This document shows, piece by piece, positions 43,716-55,950 of a stretch of 64,000 nucleotides of DNA. The stretch spans positions 103,924,001-103,988,000 of the forward strand of contig CM032228.1 in assembly GCA_019009955.1 (NCBI GenBank), in the 5' to 3' direction. Source of the stretch: Riptortus pedestris. Lineage: Eukaryota > Arthropoda > Insecta > Hemiptera > Alydidae. The first letter of the stretch is position 1, and the number at the start of each line of letters is the position of its first letter. Under the pieces are notes generated by a model. The model was not told the origin of the DNA, did no database searches, and saw only the letters and a list, made by a program, of their open reading frames with translations. The translations under genes were made by a program, and so were the position numbers.

Positions 43716-44952
43716 AAAATACATATAAACAAATATTTTAATATATACATGTATTAGTATTTTCAAGAAGCCATGTCACAAAAGAAGAAAACATTTGCTA
43801 CTTTCAAAACTAACAACTCATAGTTATTTATTCCTGTAAACCATAGATTTTTAGGAGGTAACAAACTATAACTGCCATTGATGTCATGAAGATACTCTAA
43901 CCCTAAGTCATCGGGATTTGTCAATGATTTATTAAAAAGTTTATAAATATTTATTTCAGATGAAAAGCTGAAATGTTGCAGCATTCCATTTCATTATTTA
44001 TGTACAAGGTAAGTTTACATTTTTAAAGGAATGCAACATATACATTTTAATTATCAACGAAATTGCAATCCAAAAGAACTCTAATAAACAGCGTTTATTA
44101 TTTTTTGTAATAAACGTAACAATATTTTTGTTGCACTATTACATAATTCTTTCTAGCAATATATTGATATTTTTTTTAATCCTAAAAATTATTTTCATTG
44201 TGAACGAAAACCTATTGTGCAGTTTACACACTTACCTCAACTAAAGGAGGAAAGTCCATAACTTCTTCGAAAAACCTTTGCAGTGAATTGAAACTGTTCG
44301 AATGATGAATTGCATTTTCTCATGGGTCATTTAAGCTTTAAGAGTATGCCAACATTTGATGGGTTTAAATGAGTGTTAAGAGTTGTATAGTTTCACAGAT
44401 CCATTTGTAAATGAGGTTTTGAATAAATATGAACTTACATACTCTCAGTAGTAATGGGTGAATCCTTCGCACTCATCATTTGCAAGACAAAAATCATTTG
44501 ATCGAGATTGTCATCATTTAAGGCTAACTGACTTGTTCAGAAAATGTTATCTCATGGTGCCTACAGTGCTGAGATGAATTCATCCAACTTTTGATATATA
44601 AACTACATCAAAATGACTCATGAAAAGACGTTAGAGCTATTCTTCTCTAGAAGAGTTTTCTAGATGCTCACTATTCGTCAAGTGAACAAAGGTGTGGTAT
44701 TAAATAGAATTTAGAATTATCATATTGAGAAGCTTAGTTGCTATGAGGTTTTGTTAAAAATGTTCATAAAAAAGAAAAGTGTAATATTTTTGAAACAACC
44801 CTCATACCTACCTATGTAAAATGCTCATGCTTTGTTACAACAAGCTAACTGGTATCAATAGATTTTTTTTCTTGTTATAATTGTAGAATAATAGAAAATT
44901 AATTAACAGTTTTAGAAAAACCATCAATTATTAATTTTTTTTTTCTTTTCAG

Positions 44953-45660
44953 TTTTGTAATCTCAAACTAAACATGAAGGAAGATGAAGGCACCTAAATT
45001 GATATTTTTGCCTATCACTGGGCCAAAATTGTAAGCAAACATCAGATATTTATTTCTGGTAATGCAGTGGTATTATATTTACATTTTGTTTCCATGGTTT
45101 CCTTAAGTTCATGCTTAACATTCCAAAACAGAAAGATTGCTCTAGTAGTTCTAGAGGTATATTATTTTTACCTAATGATTTGTTTAATTAATCAATAAAT
45201 CAAAATGGAAAAGGAACTAGTCATAATTATTAAGATAACTACTCCACCCCATACAATTTTTTAAAATATTCATACCCCCCCCCCCATACAATTTTTCATA
45301 TGATACTGCTGATAGCTTATTACTAGAGTAATTAAGAAATTGAGGGGTGTTAGGTTAGGTAACATTCATGAACTCAAATATTCTACACCAGTTTGTTTTT
45401 ATATGTATCTCATATTTATAAAAAATTAGTACCACATGTTTACATCTCCTCAGTGTTTTCCTTAAGGAAACAATGGAAACTGTGAAAATCATATTTTTTG
45501 TCCTCAACTAAAGCCAGTATTTTTAATTACTGGCAGATCTTATTTGTATTATTTCATACATAAGAAAGATATGCATGTATGTATATTTCAGAATAATGTG
45601 TATCTATGTTATTTACTTGTTAATAGGTATGTTAAATATATAAAATAATAAAGAGCATTG
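44953..45660 (+). other. candidate spliced 3' UTR exon of VPS35
   Basis: The VPS35 stop codon is followed within a few bases by a donor-like TAG|GTATGG (42367-42374). A pyrimidine-rich acceptor ending CTTTTCAG lies at 44945-44952. The stretch after it has no long ORF and carries AATAAA at 45647-45652. This would make a non-coding last exon. A read-through 3' UTR ending in 42367-44950 is equally possible. Confidence 0.25.
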
Positions 45661-46111
45661 TTATAGTTTTTATAATTATTTTATCCCTTTCCATATTTAC
45701 TTCCATTGTGTGAGATTTCGATTTTAATTTATTTTTTACACTGGATATGAAAGTTATCTAGTATGTATATCAATATTTACAGTGTGCATTTCCTTAATAT
45801 ATTATGAAATGTGGGAGATGAATAGTTCCAGTTTTAAAGATAGTGTTGTATCTAAAAGCAGATTTATACAAAACCATTTCATGCGTGAACAAGAGATTCT
45901 GATAAAGGAAATGTAAGAACTGTTCTGGGATCAGCAGTGAAAATCACAAATCAACACCATGGGAGGGCACAATAAAAGCTTGTAGTTAGCAATTTAAAAG
46001 GAAGTGTTACAGACAGCCTGGAGCTGCTTTCAATTCCTTGAAAATGCAATCAGAGCTATATAGATATGATAAGTGAACTCTTGAATCTTCCTTGAAAACG
46101 AATTTTGAACA
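44953..46111 (+). other. intergenic or 3' UTR sequence, nothing recognised
   Basis: AT-rich with a C run at about 45277. Apart from the possible VPS35 3' UTR exon with AATAAA at 45647 nothing was identified. Confidence 0.4.
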
Positions 46112-46149
46112 ATGATGCAATTCCAACTTTAAAGTTGGAATTGCATCAT
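46112..46149. repeat. perfect 38-bp palindrome
   Basis: ATGATGCAATTCCAACTTT is followed immediately by its exact reverse complement, with no spacer. It could form a cruciform or hairpin. No terminator or element role can be assigned. Confidence 0.85.
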
Positions 46150-46399
46150 AGTTTAAAGCTACTGGCCTTCAGTGTGATGATAAATCTGTGGTGTACCGCA
46201 TAATAATAAAAAAAAGGACGATTCGAGCTCAAGAAACAACCATAAAGAAGTGGAAGATATTTTTCTAAGTAATTTTGTAATTCCTACACATATTATAATA
46301 TAGTAGCAGTCAGTGGTTCTGTGTGAACATTGAGTTCTAGTATGAATTGTTCATATGTACTTGTTAAGTACGCTCCTAGTATTAAGTATGCTCCTATTC

Positions 46400-47030
46400 C
46401 AATATTTGATGGATTGGGATGTAAAAATTAGCAGAAGATCCATATTTGAAGTTCCTGCAATTCGAAAACTGTGAAGTAATTGAATGAGCAAAAGCTGCTG
46501 GGTGACAATGCTGAAGAATGGAAAAATATGGACATCGACGCTAGAAACTACATATATGGCCCCATAACTTGAATATACGAGCGAATTTGAGTCAGCCCTT
46601 TTTTTGATGAATTTGAAAAGATGACATAATCAACTGAAAAGTACTGGAGCGAATGTGACCCAACAAAAGAAACTGAATTATATGTTAAAATTGTTGCCAG
46701 AATCTTGCAGTCATATAGACGACAATGATGTGCTGCCTGAAAAGCATAGGATTGTGTAGTATTTAAAAAGCATGATAAAAATGAAGTCTTTGTTAAAAGA
46801 AGGTTCCCAAATCATTTGTGAAGAAGTGGAAAGGAAATCTAGTGCCTTTAAAGATCAGGCTAGCACTTTAGATCATAGTAAAATAGCCTGCTTTGGCTGT
46901 GGTAAACCGAAGGGCACAAAAGAACCAATAAAGAATGAGCTTAGGGGAAATTCCTGTGTCAGGAAGTCTAGGAGATATATCAGGATCAAATGTAAGTACT
47001 TTAAGTGCTACTGTTACACTTGATACACAC
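46400..47030 (+). pseudogene. possible retroelement gag relic
   Basis: Translated pieces in several frames resemble Copia-type Gag (EEWKNMDIDARNYIYG near 46515, and a knuckle-like ACFGCGKPKG near 46890), but stops are frequent and no pol or LTR is attached. Low confidence. Confidence 0.25.
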
Positions 47031-47047
47031 TGCTAACCAGCATGTCA

Positions 47048-47095
47048 TAGCACATGGTAAATCTGCTTAAATGGGCAACCCCTGCATGGCGGAAT
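47048..47095 (+). mobile_element. relic HINE 3' end
   Basis: ATGGTAAATCTGCTTAAATG, GGCAACCCCTGCATGGCGGA, ATTTT is a diverged copy of the family hairpin end. Confidence 0.4.
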
Positions 47096-47235
47096 TTTAA
47101 ACATTGGGTTATCATGTTTCTATGTATATTCCAAATCTGCAATAAAAAAAAGAAATTCGTAGTCTACCGCACAAAAAATTGTTCAACACCTGTAACATTG
47201 GAAATAGAAACCAAATTGGCAGAACCAAAAGGACG

Positions 47236-49167
47236 ACCTCAATAGCTGATTTCCCTTAAGGGAAATCTGCTATTGAGGTTGTACTCATGACGCAAGTTTC
47301 GAAAAATTTCTTCAAATGTCCATCGATCCTACCCAGGAGATGACGAAAATGAGGTCCGTTCAAAATTATATATATATATATATATAAAATTGTAACCTCT
47401 GTCTGTACATTGATTGTTTTTGCGAAATTTCACGATAACTTTTCGTTTCACATGTCATAGACACCATAACTGCTTTTTGTTTCTTTCGTGTATGTTTGTT
47501 TGTTTGTTACCTTTTCACGCATAAACGGCTGAACCGAATTTTATGAAACTTGGTATGTATATTACTACTAACCCAACTTAGACTTTAGGCTATATTAATA
47601 TTCTCTCTATATTAATGTCTTATATTAATCTAGACTATATTAATGTTCTCTGAGACGAACAGGAGTGGGGGTTATAAGGGAGACCAGAAATTAAAAATAG
47701 CGATATTTCGTTTCCTATTGGTTTTTTGGCAAATATGCATATAACAAAAGTTGTTTATTTTGTTATTTAGAGTAACTTTTGTTATATACACTTTTTTTGT
47801 ATACCGAACTATAAAGGCGTTATACGCTAAAAATTATAGCGAGAGTCAACAATTTTATTTGGCACAAAGACTCATCCGAACTAAATAAAACTCTGTATGT
47901 GTATTAGCACTAACGCCTTCCTTATAATAAGCCATACAAACATTTCTAGGGAAGGGCAGGAGTGGGGGTTATAAGGGAGGCCTGAAATTAAAAATAGTGA
48001 TATTTCGTTTCCTATTGGGGTTTCGGCAAATATGCACATAACAAAAGTTGTTTATTTTGTTATTTAGAGAAACTTTTGTTATATACACTATCGTCGAATA
48101 CTGAATTATAAAGGCGTTATACGCTAAAAATTATAGCGGGAGTCAACAATTTTATTTGGCACAAAAGACTCAACCGAACTAAACCAAACTCGGTATGTGA
48201 ATTAGCACTAACGTCTTCCTTATAATAAGCCATACTAACATTTCTAGGGACGGGCAGGAATGGGGGTTATAAGGGAGGCCTGAAATTAAAAATAGTGATA
48301 TTTCGTCTCCTATTGGGGTTTCGGCAAATATGCACATAACAAAGTGGTTTATTTTATTATTTAGTGAAATTTGCTCAACAATTCTTTGGAACTACAAGGT
48401 ACCTCACCGGGAAAAACTAATTCAAATGTATGTTAATATTTTGTGCTTAATAATTCAAATCTATGCATAATGCACAGGAAACATGACAATATGGAGAACA
48501 GTGAAGTCTTACATAAAAAAATAATTTTATTATTAACAAATCCACAGAAACGACGGGTATTTAAACTAAACACTGGGACGGGTAAATGTCAAAATATTGT
48601 GCAAAGTAAAGCCTTGCCAAAAAAATACCATCACCATTCAGCCTCAAATGAATTCCCGAGCGAAGCCGGGTATCTGAGCTAGTATATATATATATATATG
48701 TCTGTTAACGCTCTAGCGGTCGCAATTTTTGTTTGATCGTTACCAAACTCGGAATTTAATCGTTTTATGTAAAATGGAAGATCAAGTTCGTTACTAATGG
48801 CTGAAATCGAACCAGTGGGAGGGGGATTTTTGAAAATTCAAAATATATTCGTTATTTTGTGTCGGATCGAAAAAATATATAGAGTCAATCTTATTGAAAA
48901 TTTAATTTACTATAAATATTGTTCTATACATTTATTCTGTATCTTGAATATTAACCGAGATATTTGCATTTGTATTCTGTGTTTGGTCGGCTATGTTCGG
49001 GACTTTCTGCCAAGAGCTCTGGTGGCTGTTCCTGTAACTGTTCATCCCTCTTGAATAGGTTTAGAGATCCCTTACTACTACAGTTGTTATTGGGCAGATT
49101 TCTCTACTGTAAAACGTCACGTGAGAAATCTGCTTAGTTTACTCAGCCCCTGCGTGTCGGACTTTTT
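47236..49167 (+). mobile_element. HINE-like element with a Helitron in its TA tract
   Basis: The 5' half is 47270-47365 (TTGAGGTTGTACTCATGACG, GATGACGAAAATGAGGTCCG). The (TA)n is split into 47366-47384 and 48683-48697. The 3' half is 48698-49165 (CTGTTAACGCTCTAGCGGTC ... GAGAAATCTGCTTAGTTTAC, TCAGCCCCTGCGTGTCGGAC). 47236-47279 is a 44-bp near-perfect palindrome, where the 5' end of this copy meets that of an inverted one. Confidence 0.65.
47385..48682 (+). mobile_element. non-autonomous Helitron, near complete
   Basis: It starts AAATTGTAACCTCTGTCTGT within TA repeats and ends CCCGAGCGAAGCCGGGTATC, TGAGCTAG at 48682, followed by T. Three internal tandem units of about 300 bp are marked by GGAGTGGGGGTTATAAGGG at about 47663, 47960 and (variant) 48257. 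No protein-coding gene. The insertion lies in the (TA)n of a HINE, consistent with the A/T target of Helitrons. Confidence 0.78.
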
Positions 49168-49251
49168 TTTTTATGGATGACGATTTCTTCTTTGTAACAT
49201 CTAAAAATGCAGTAATGCTGAGGTGGAAAAAAAAAATTGGCCAAGATTTTT

Positions 49252-49815
49252 AGCAGATTTCCCATAAGAGAAATCAGCTATTGAGGTTGTACTCATGAAA
49301 CAATTTTCGAAAATGAGGTCTTCAAAATTTTATAATGTGTGTGTGTGTATATATATATATAATTTGTCTGTTACTGCTCTAGCAGTCACACTTTTTGTTT
49401 GATAGTTACCAGACTTGATATTTAATCGTTTTATGTAAAAAGAAAGATCAAGTTTGTTAATGACTGAAATCGGACTAATGGAAGGGGGGAATTTTGAAAA
49501 TTCAAAATATCTCCCATACTATATGTCGGATTGAAAAATTGTATAGAACCAATCTTATTGAAAATTGAATGATCTATAAATGTTGTTATATATATTTTCT
49601 GCATAATCATATTAACCAAGATATTTGGATTTTATAGTTTTCCGCTTTCAGTGAAGTCGCTCCTACTCGTGTCATATTAATAATAAGTTGTTATATCATG
49701 AACCACACTTCATTACAAGGTTAAATACCAAATATTTTTTCATCAAACTTTTACTTTGTGACAAATATGCAAATATAATCTCTTGATCCCCCCCTTTTGT
49801 TCTTGGATTATTTGG
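49252..49815 (+). mobile_element. HINE-like element, diverged
   Basis: Starts AGCAGATTTCCCATAAGAGA, GAGGTTGTACTCATGAAAC, then a (GT)n(TA)n tract at 49336-49362 in place of pure TA, ATTTGTCTGTTACTGCTCTA, and the CGGACTAATGG block. The 3' hairpin end is not recognisable. Confidence 0.5.
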
Positions 49816-50039
49816 TAGAATTTGCGACCAATTAGTGGGTCACTAATGGTGGATTAAATTTATTTGCAAAAACTTTTAATTCCTTATTGAAATTGTGGTC
49901 AAAAGGAATTTTTATTCATACATAGTTTATAATAAAAAAGTATCTGTGATTATGGTTGTTAAGGCCCATAATGGTTTAAAAAATGGACAAAAAAAAAAAA
50001 CATTATTCAGTCTCTTCTAACAATGCCAGGCACCTTAGC

Positions 50040-50290
50040 TTTTATATACATATATGTGATTGTAACCTCTGTATGCAAATTGATTTTTTTTTTTAATATT
50101 TCTCAATAATTTTTCATTTTTCACTTGGAACTGAAATATCAACAATTTTTGGCTTTGTTGCCTGTTTGTTTATTATCTTTAGATACCTTAACAATTTTTT
50201 GTTTCTAATGATGGTGATAGCATGTATACTTGGTACCAATTTATGAGAATAATATATGCTATATTAATAAAATAGACAGTGCAAATTTAT
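50040..50290 (+). mobile_element. degenerate Helitron 5' end
   Basis: GATTGTAACCTCTGTATGCA, then TTTGTTGCCTGTTTGTTTAT and a weak match to the GAAACTTGGTATGTATATTA motif. Old copy without a 3' end. Confidence 0.4.
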
Positions 50291-50667
50291 CATTTTGATA
50301 AACAGTTAATATGTATACTGTTTGATTATAACAGATGAAAAGATAACTTATCTATATTGTTTAAAAGAATGTGTATAAATGAAGTATATGAGCACTCAGT
50401 ATAAGTAAATGAAGTACTCAAGTGTCAAAGTTCAATAAGAGTACATAACATTGGTAGTAAGTGGTGGGATAGTGCCGCAAATAAATACCAACAATCTTAA
50501 GCATGTACGGATTCTCCACATCTCTACCTCTGTTCATTAGCTACCACTGATCCTGAGATGCTGCCACGTCTTCTACCAGTCAGAAGGGGACCGACATCTA
50601 TCTCAATTAATTAATGGCCACCTGGGAGTTCCAATATTTGACAGTGTCTGAACACAGACTTTTTTAA

Positions 50668-51289
50668 CCCATCAATTACTCTAAGCTACAATAATGGTTT
50701 GCGCCATTCCCCCCATGCACCGTGCCACAAAAGTGGCTTCAGTCGTTTTTCGTGTAACCGCACAAAGCCACTTTAATGGCTCAATAGAGAGGCATCTGTT
50801 GACAGAGTGGGAAACTATTAACTACCTGTAAGACCGGTAGATCGTGTAAACGACGTTTTCGCTGGCCACCTAGGGGTCTGGCGGGTTGGGAGACAGTGCA
50901 CTACCCTCGTCAATTTAGTTGACAGCTTCGTACTGTCCCTTTGACTGGGTAAACAGTCTTTATTTGTCTCTCCTTGTGCTTGCACATCTGTGCGATTTTT
51001 CCTTATAAAGTATCATTTATCTTCTGAGTGATTTTTCCTTGTAAAGTACCATTAATTTATAAGTCCATAAATATTTATTTTGCAATGAATTCCAAGAGAT
51101 ATACCCTTAGAAGCATAGAATTTAGAATACAATGGGAAATGAATTTAAAATAATCGAGGAGAACAAGAGAAACAATGAAGAAATGAGTGGTAAAGCGACC
51201 ATCTGGAGGGCCGGCAATCCTGCTCACACAGGGGTGAGCCCCGTGAGGGCCGGTGCTCCATGTCATTCACCCTCCACGCAGTTAAAGGG
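50668..51289. mobile_element. possible piggyBac-like MITE
   Basis: Left boundary TTAACCCATCAATTAC (TTAA at 50664-50667). The right boundary on the - strand reads CTAACCCTTTAACTGCGTGG, similar in start to the piggyBac ends at 19077. The target copy on the right is TTAG, not TTAA. GC-rich blocks with short inverted motifs (GAGGGCCGG, 51196-51252) lie near the right end. No transposase. Confidence 0.3.
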
Positions 51290-51293
51290 TTAG

Positions 51294-53814
51294 ATAACTT
51301 GGCCATTTTAATGTTCATCCTATTGTTGAGAGGTTGACTTTTTGCATTGAAACAGTGTGATTCTTGGATTATTTAGAAAGGCTTATTTTTAATGTTTTTT
51401 TTTTGTTTTGTTAATAAGTGGTTGTTTCCTTTTTTAAAACACTTATAATAAATATTTAGTGAAATTCAGTTATACTGCTCTAGGCACAGCAATTTTGTTG
51501 CCACTTTCCTTTTATTTTCTTATATTCTCTTGGAAGCCTAAAGGTAAAGGAAGCCTTTACTATTTCCTGATATTCTCTTGAATTGTCCTCCTCCCCCCTG
51601 AGTTAAGGAAAATGTGAATGTTTCCTACTAGATACCAAAGTCTATAACAAATATTTTCTAAAATCTGCATTTATTGTTCTATAAATAGAAAGGTTATTGG
51701 TCTCTTCTTTTTTTTCCGAAGTAAACTTGAAGTGAATGTTTCATACCTAAGCTTTTTTACAAGTTCCAAGTATAATGATACTCTTCCTACCTGCCATAAC
51801 TGAAGTAAAAAATATGTGGTCAGTTCTCAGGAAAGCTTGCTGATAACCCTTTTATGAAATTCATGTGAATCAATGCGGATATTACAATTATGCTGTCTTG
51901 TCTTTCTTCCTGACGGCAGACCTAAATCACAACCATTTAAGCATAATATTATATATAACCATTGTAAATATGGGCAGTGTTAAATCCTTTATTAAATAAA
52001 ATACAATTTAATAGAAATATTTTGTTTGACTTTCATTTCATTCATTTACAATGAGTCAATACTTTTATTTTTTCTTTAATTAAACTATTAACAACTAAAA
52101 ATGGTATCATGTCTCACGATTTAACATGTGGGAACATGTACATGAGTCGTCCATGAATTATCGTAATATGAACTACATAAAATTAGTAGTGATGGCAATT
52201 TATTATGAGCTTAAAATGTTAGCCATTTGAAAAATCTGTCTTCCTTAGGTAAGCAAAACATAGCACTTTATTTAAAAAAAAAAAAAAAATAGGTGTATAA
52301 TGTTCTTGATGGAATGTCATAAGGTCCAACTCATTCAGTTAGATTAATTGTAATATCTGAGTTTTGCATGTTAAATATGTATACTGTCATTAAATGGTTA
52401 TTTAATATTGGCAGACAAATGTTATTTTCAGCCCAAATTAGAACAGTAAGTCTTTCCTTTTCTATCTTGAAACGACTTTTTTTGCTTTGTTTTTGAAAAC
52501 GCTGTTACAATTATAAAAAAAAAATAAAGTATAATTAACTGCACAAAACAATAAAAAAACAAAACAAAATATTCAAATATAATTAAAGGAAAAAAAATTG
52601 AAATTATTATTGCTCTGCCAGGTATGCCCATAACACAATATAAATAACTTTGACAATGCACAGGGCAATTTAATCGAATTTTAATTCATACAGTTGTGAA
52701 CAAAATTTATGTAATTTAATAAATAGACTTGCCCAGTATTTTTTTTAATAACTACACATTCATAAAAACAATAAATATCTGACATAATAACAATATGAAA
52801 GAATTTATATTATAAACATTGAAAAATTGATATTCATGAAGTAAAGTTAAGAACTGATCTACCATGTTTAAGGTGTTTGTTTGTATACACTGAAGTTTTT
52901 ATAATTATATATATGCACTATATTACTACAACAAGGAAATTTGTACAATAACAAAATTAAAAAAAAAAAAAACAAAAAAAAAAAAAACAACAGAAATGAA
53001 TATGTACTTCTGTAAAATCATTAAATATTATTTAGTAACAATAAATAAGACTGAAATATATTAATAAAAAAAAAACACTGTCTTCCCAGAGGTAATTTTT
53101 TAAGTGAGCATATATTTATTTATTTCTTTGACATTTAGGAGAGGAATATACATATTACAAAATAAAAATGCATGGATTATCACTTTAAAATAATTGCAAC
53201 CAATAAATTACTAAGAAATAAAAATTCTGAAGCTTGTTTGTGGAAGGAAAAATATTCGACAAAAACAAAAAGTTTCTTCCATCACAATAAAAGATTTTAT
53301 TACCCTCTTGGGTACTAAACAAATTTGAATTAAACAACCTGAATGACTAGGTATCCCATTTATCATTCTCTCTTTTACTTTTCAGACATCAATATATTAC
53401 AAGATGTAGATCTTTCTCTATCTTCTGTCTCTCTATAAACGTATTTTCCAAAATATAAACTACAGCATAACACAATTTTTATACACAAGGAAAGTGTTCA
53501 GCAAAGCTTATAAGTTATAAGGAATAAAAGAATTACAAGTATATGTACAAAAACATGTCAGGTTATAAATATAAATACTGCATTTTTGTGCTCATTAAAA
53601 CCATAGTTCCTTAAACAAAAAAAACATACAGCTAATAAAAATGTCCATGAGTTATAATGGTAATAGATAATTCTTATGTATTTTTTTTTTTTTTTTTTAT
53701 GAACAATCAACAATAATAAATGAAGTGACAAACCTGACATATAATAATTTAAGATTTGAGAGATTTATATTTACAAATTATAATAGAATATTCCCATGTT
53801 TCTGTGATTTTTAG
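51294..53814. other. intergenic or RING-ligase 3' UTR, nothing recognised
   Basis: Very AT-rich with many A and T homopolymers (for example 52269-52290, 52960-52987, 53682-53699). Could include the 3' UTR of the - strand gene. No coding signal. Confidence 0.45.
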
Positions 53815-53839
53815 CCAAAGGAACCAAAATCCAAAATAT
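53815..53839 (-). other. candidate alternative last exon or 3' UTR exon of the RING ligase
   Basis: On the - strand a good acceptor (TCTGTTTCAG) ends at 53840. In one frame the following 25 bases read ILDFGSFG and then TAA. The preceding coding exon ends TAA directly followed by a consensus donor GTAAGC (56582-56587). The simplest model is therefore a stop at the exon end with the 3' UTR starting here. A coding use would need another donor; GTACAG within the serine-rich exon gives a matching phase. No transcript evidence is available. Confidence 0.25.
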
Positions 53840-53910
53840 CTGAAACAGAGAAAATAATATTACATGATATATGAATATGAAGAGATAGAACTTTCAGTGT
53901 ATTCACTGGG

Positions 53911-53953
53911 GTGGGTGAGTGAGTGAGTATGTATGTGTATGTGTGTATGTATG

Positions 53954-54005
<52 letters not shown>
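53911..54005. repeat. (GTGA)/(TGTA)/(TA)n microsatellite
   Basis: A run of GTGA and GTAT units passes into a pure TA tract from about 53958. Confidence 0.9.
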
Positions 54006-54009
<4 letters not shown>

Positions 54010-54059
54010 TCTTAAGGATTGTCTGATTTTCTAATTCTAATTCGGCAGGGATAAATAAG

Positions 54060-55200
54060 ATTTTTCATGTATAAGAGGATTAAAAACCTCGTCTGTCTGT
54101 CTGTACTCCTGTTTGTTACATTTGTTATAAACAGCTTGGAGGGTTTCTATGGACTTTTATATTTGATGGCCAATTATCCTATATACAACATAGGCTATAT
54201 TAAAATTAAAATTTTGTACAAGGAAGGGGGGATGATTACTTTGACATGAAATCACAAATTATGATTAGAATAACATTTTCGATCCTAAAATATTATTTAC
54301 ATTTATAAACTTCAAAGTTATGACTTCCGACTTCTGGGCGCCATATTTTATCCATGTCCCATGAAAATACGTGAAGAGAATTGAGAATTTGTTTGTATAT
54401 GCATTAAGGGAGTGAATATTGTTAATATGCACTATTTCATACATTACTACCATTTTCAGGAGTCAGGGTTTATATTGATGTCAAAACACATTTTGTCAAT
54501 ATCTTCATTAATATTGATTTTAACTAAGAACCATAAAGAACAAATTGTGTTCAAAATACAGTTTTCGGTCTTAAAACATTATTTAAATTTATGAGTTTCA
54601 AATATTGACTTTTAACATCCGGTCCCTAAAAAGAATTTTTTTTCCATGACAGTGCCTTGATAGAATTTGAATTTTTTTTTAATATATCAAGGTTATGAAT
54701 ATTGCCAATGAAGGCTATCTTTTACTTTAATGACACAAAAAAGAATGGGGTATGTCAATACTTATGTTCGTTAATATGATCAATATTGGTTTCGTAAGGA
54801 AAGTAAAAATAATAAATTCCTTTAAGAATACATTTTCAGTATTGAAAGTTATTTTGCAGTACGAAATTCAAATTATTACTTTCAACTTCCTTGAACCATT
54901 ACATGGTTCTCTGATATTACAAGAGATTGCGAGAATGAAATGTGAACAGATATTTTGGATGAGCCGAGCTAATGGAATGGAGATAACATTTTAGGTCCAT
55001 AATCGTTATTCTAAACACAATATGTTCACCACTCTTTCTCGATAAAATGAATATTAACGAAGATATTGATGAATGTGTTTTGTTTGCCATAAAGCCTACT
55101 TTGTACCTTGGGAAAGTTGACTCACAAACATAAAACTCCAAGGAAATCCTCCAAACGCTTTTTTGAGTGATTAAGTAACAAATGGGTGACAGGCAGACAC
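54060..55200. repeat. diverged tandem and inverted repeat cluster
   Basis: A motif like ACATTTTCGATCCTAAAATA ... TATAAACTTCAAA recurs in direct order near 54271, 54557 and 54829 (spacing about 280 bases), and in inverted order near 54985-55080. CTCGTCTGTCTGTCTGTACT at 54090 and its inverted relative GTGACAGGCAGACACGAG at 55186 lie at the two ends. It may be an old Helitron-like or foldback element; ORFs across it are not conserved. Confidence 0.5.
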
Positions 55201-55210
55201 GAGTTTTAAA

Positions 55211-55810
55211 TGCAATATTATTTTTAAATATGTATTTGGATGCAACTAAAGATGTCATTCTTCCAGTAAAGTGTTGTTATTTAACTGCTGGTTTTAAGTA
55301 CAGAATTAAACTAAATAATTTCTCACATAATGGAATGTCACAGATAAAGATGACATCCACACTTTCTGTTCTCTATTTCCCTTTTATTAAGAAGAAATTC
55401 CACATTTATTTTCAAAACCAAAGAAATGAAAAATAAAGTCCGTGAAATAGGTGCTGTGTAAAGTGTAAACCAAGTAGATTTCCCCTGCGCTGAGATACTC
55501 TCACCACCTATTCTTTATATATTCTGCAGCCTATATAAACTGGGATTAAAATGTTAGTTAGACATTAGAACCATTTATGAACATGATCTTTACATAAAAC
55601 GATTAAATATAGTGTTGGGTTACAAACAAAATCGATTTTTAAGTTTGATGTCATTGTTCTTAGAATGGTCTCTTATCCACGACATTCCATCATGTGAAAA
55701 ATTACTTAGTTTAATTCTGTACTTAAAACCAGCAGTTAAATAACAACACTTTACTGGAAGAATGGCATCTCTAGTTACATCCAAATACATATTTAAAAAT
55801 AATATTGCAT
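55211..55810. repeat. inverted repeat, two 130-bp arms
   Basis: 55211-55339 and 55681-55810 are inverted copies (for example CCAGTAAAGTGTTGTTATTT against AAATAACAACACTTTACTGG). The spacer holds a relic HINE 3' end in - orientation at 55437-55487 (AAAGTCCGTGAAATAGGTGC, AAGTAGATTTCCCC). Confidence 0.75.
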
Positions 55811-55919
55811 TTGGAACTTGACATGTACCAGAGCCATTGTAATTCTTTCCAGTAAAGCATAATTATTTAAAATAATTTTGTCCAGTAATCTTTAAATTTT
55901 GCCAGAGACCTCAGTCAGG

Positions 55920-55950
<31 letters not shown>

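Larger units (their letters stand above)
42367..44952 (+). other. VPS35 3' flank (3' UTR or 3' UTR intron)
   Basis: AT-rich. It contains the tandem duplication at 42741, a tRNA-like SINE at 43558, and at 44066-44115 a fragment of the end of the TGTTGCG-family LTR (GCAATCCAAAAGAACTCTAA, CGTAACAATA). No other gene. Confidence 0.5.

Noticed and set aside
54917..55258. 113-codon - strand open frame
   Set aside because: Lies inside a tandem/inverted repeat cluster, and a diverged relative of its translation appears in an inverted unit. No protein family recognised.
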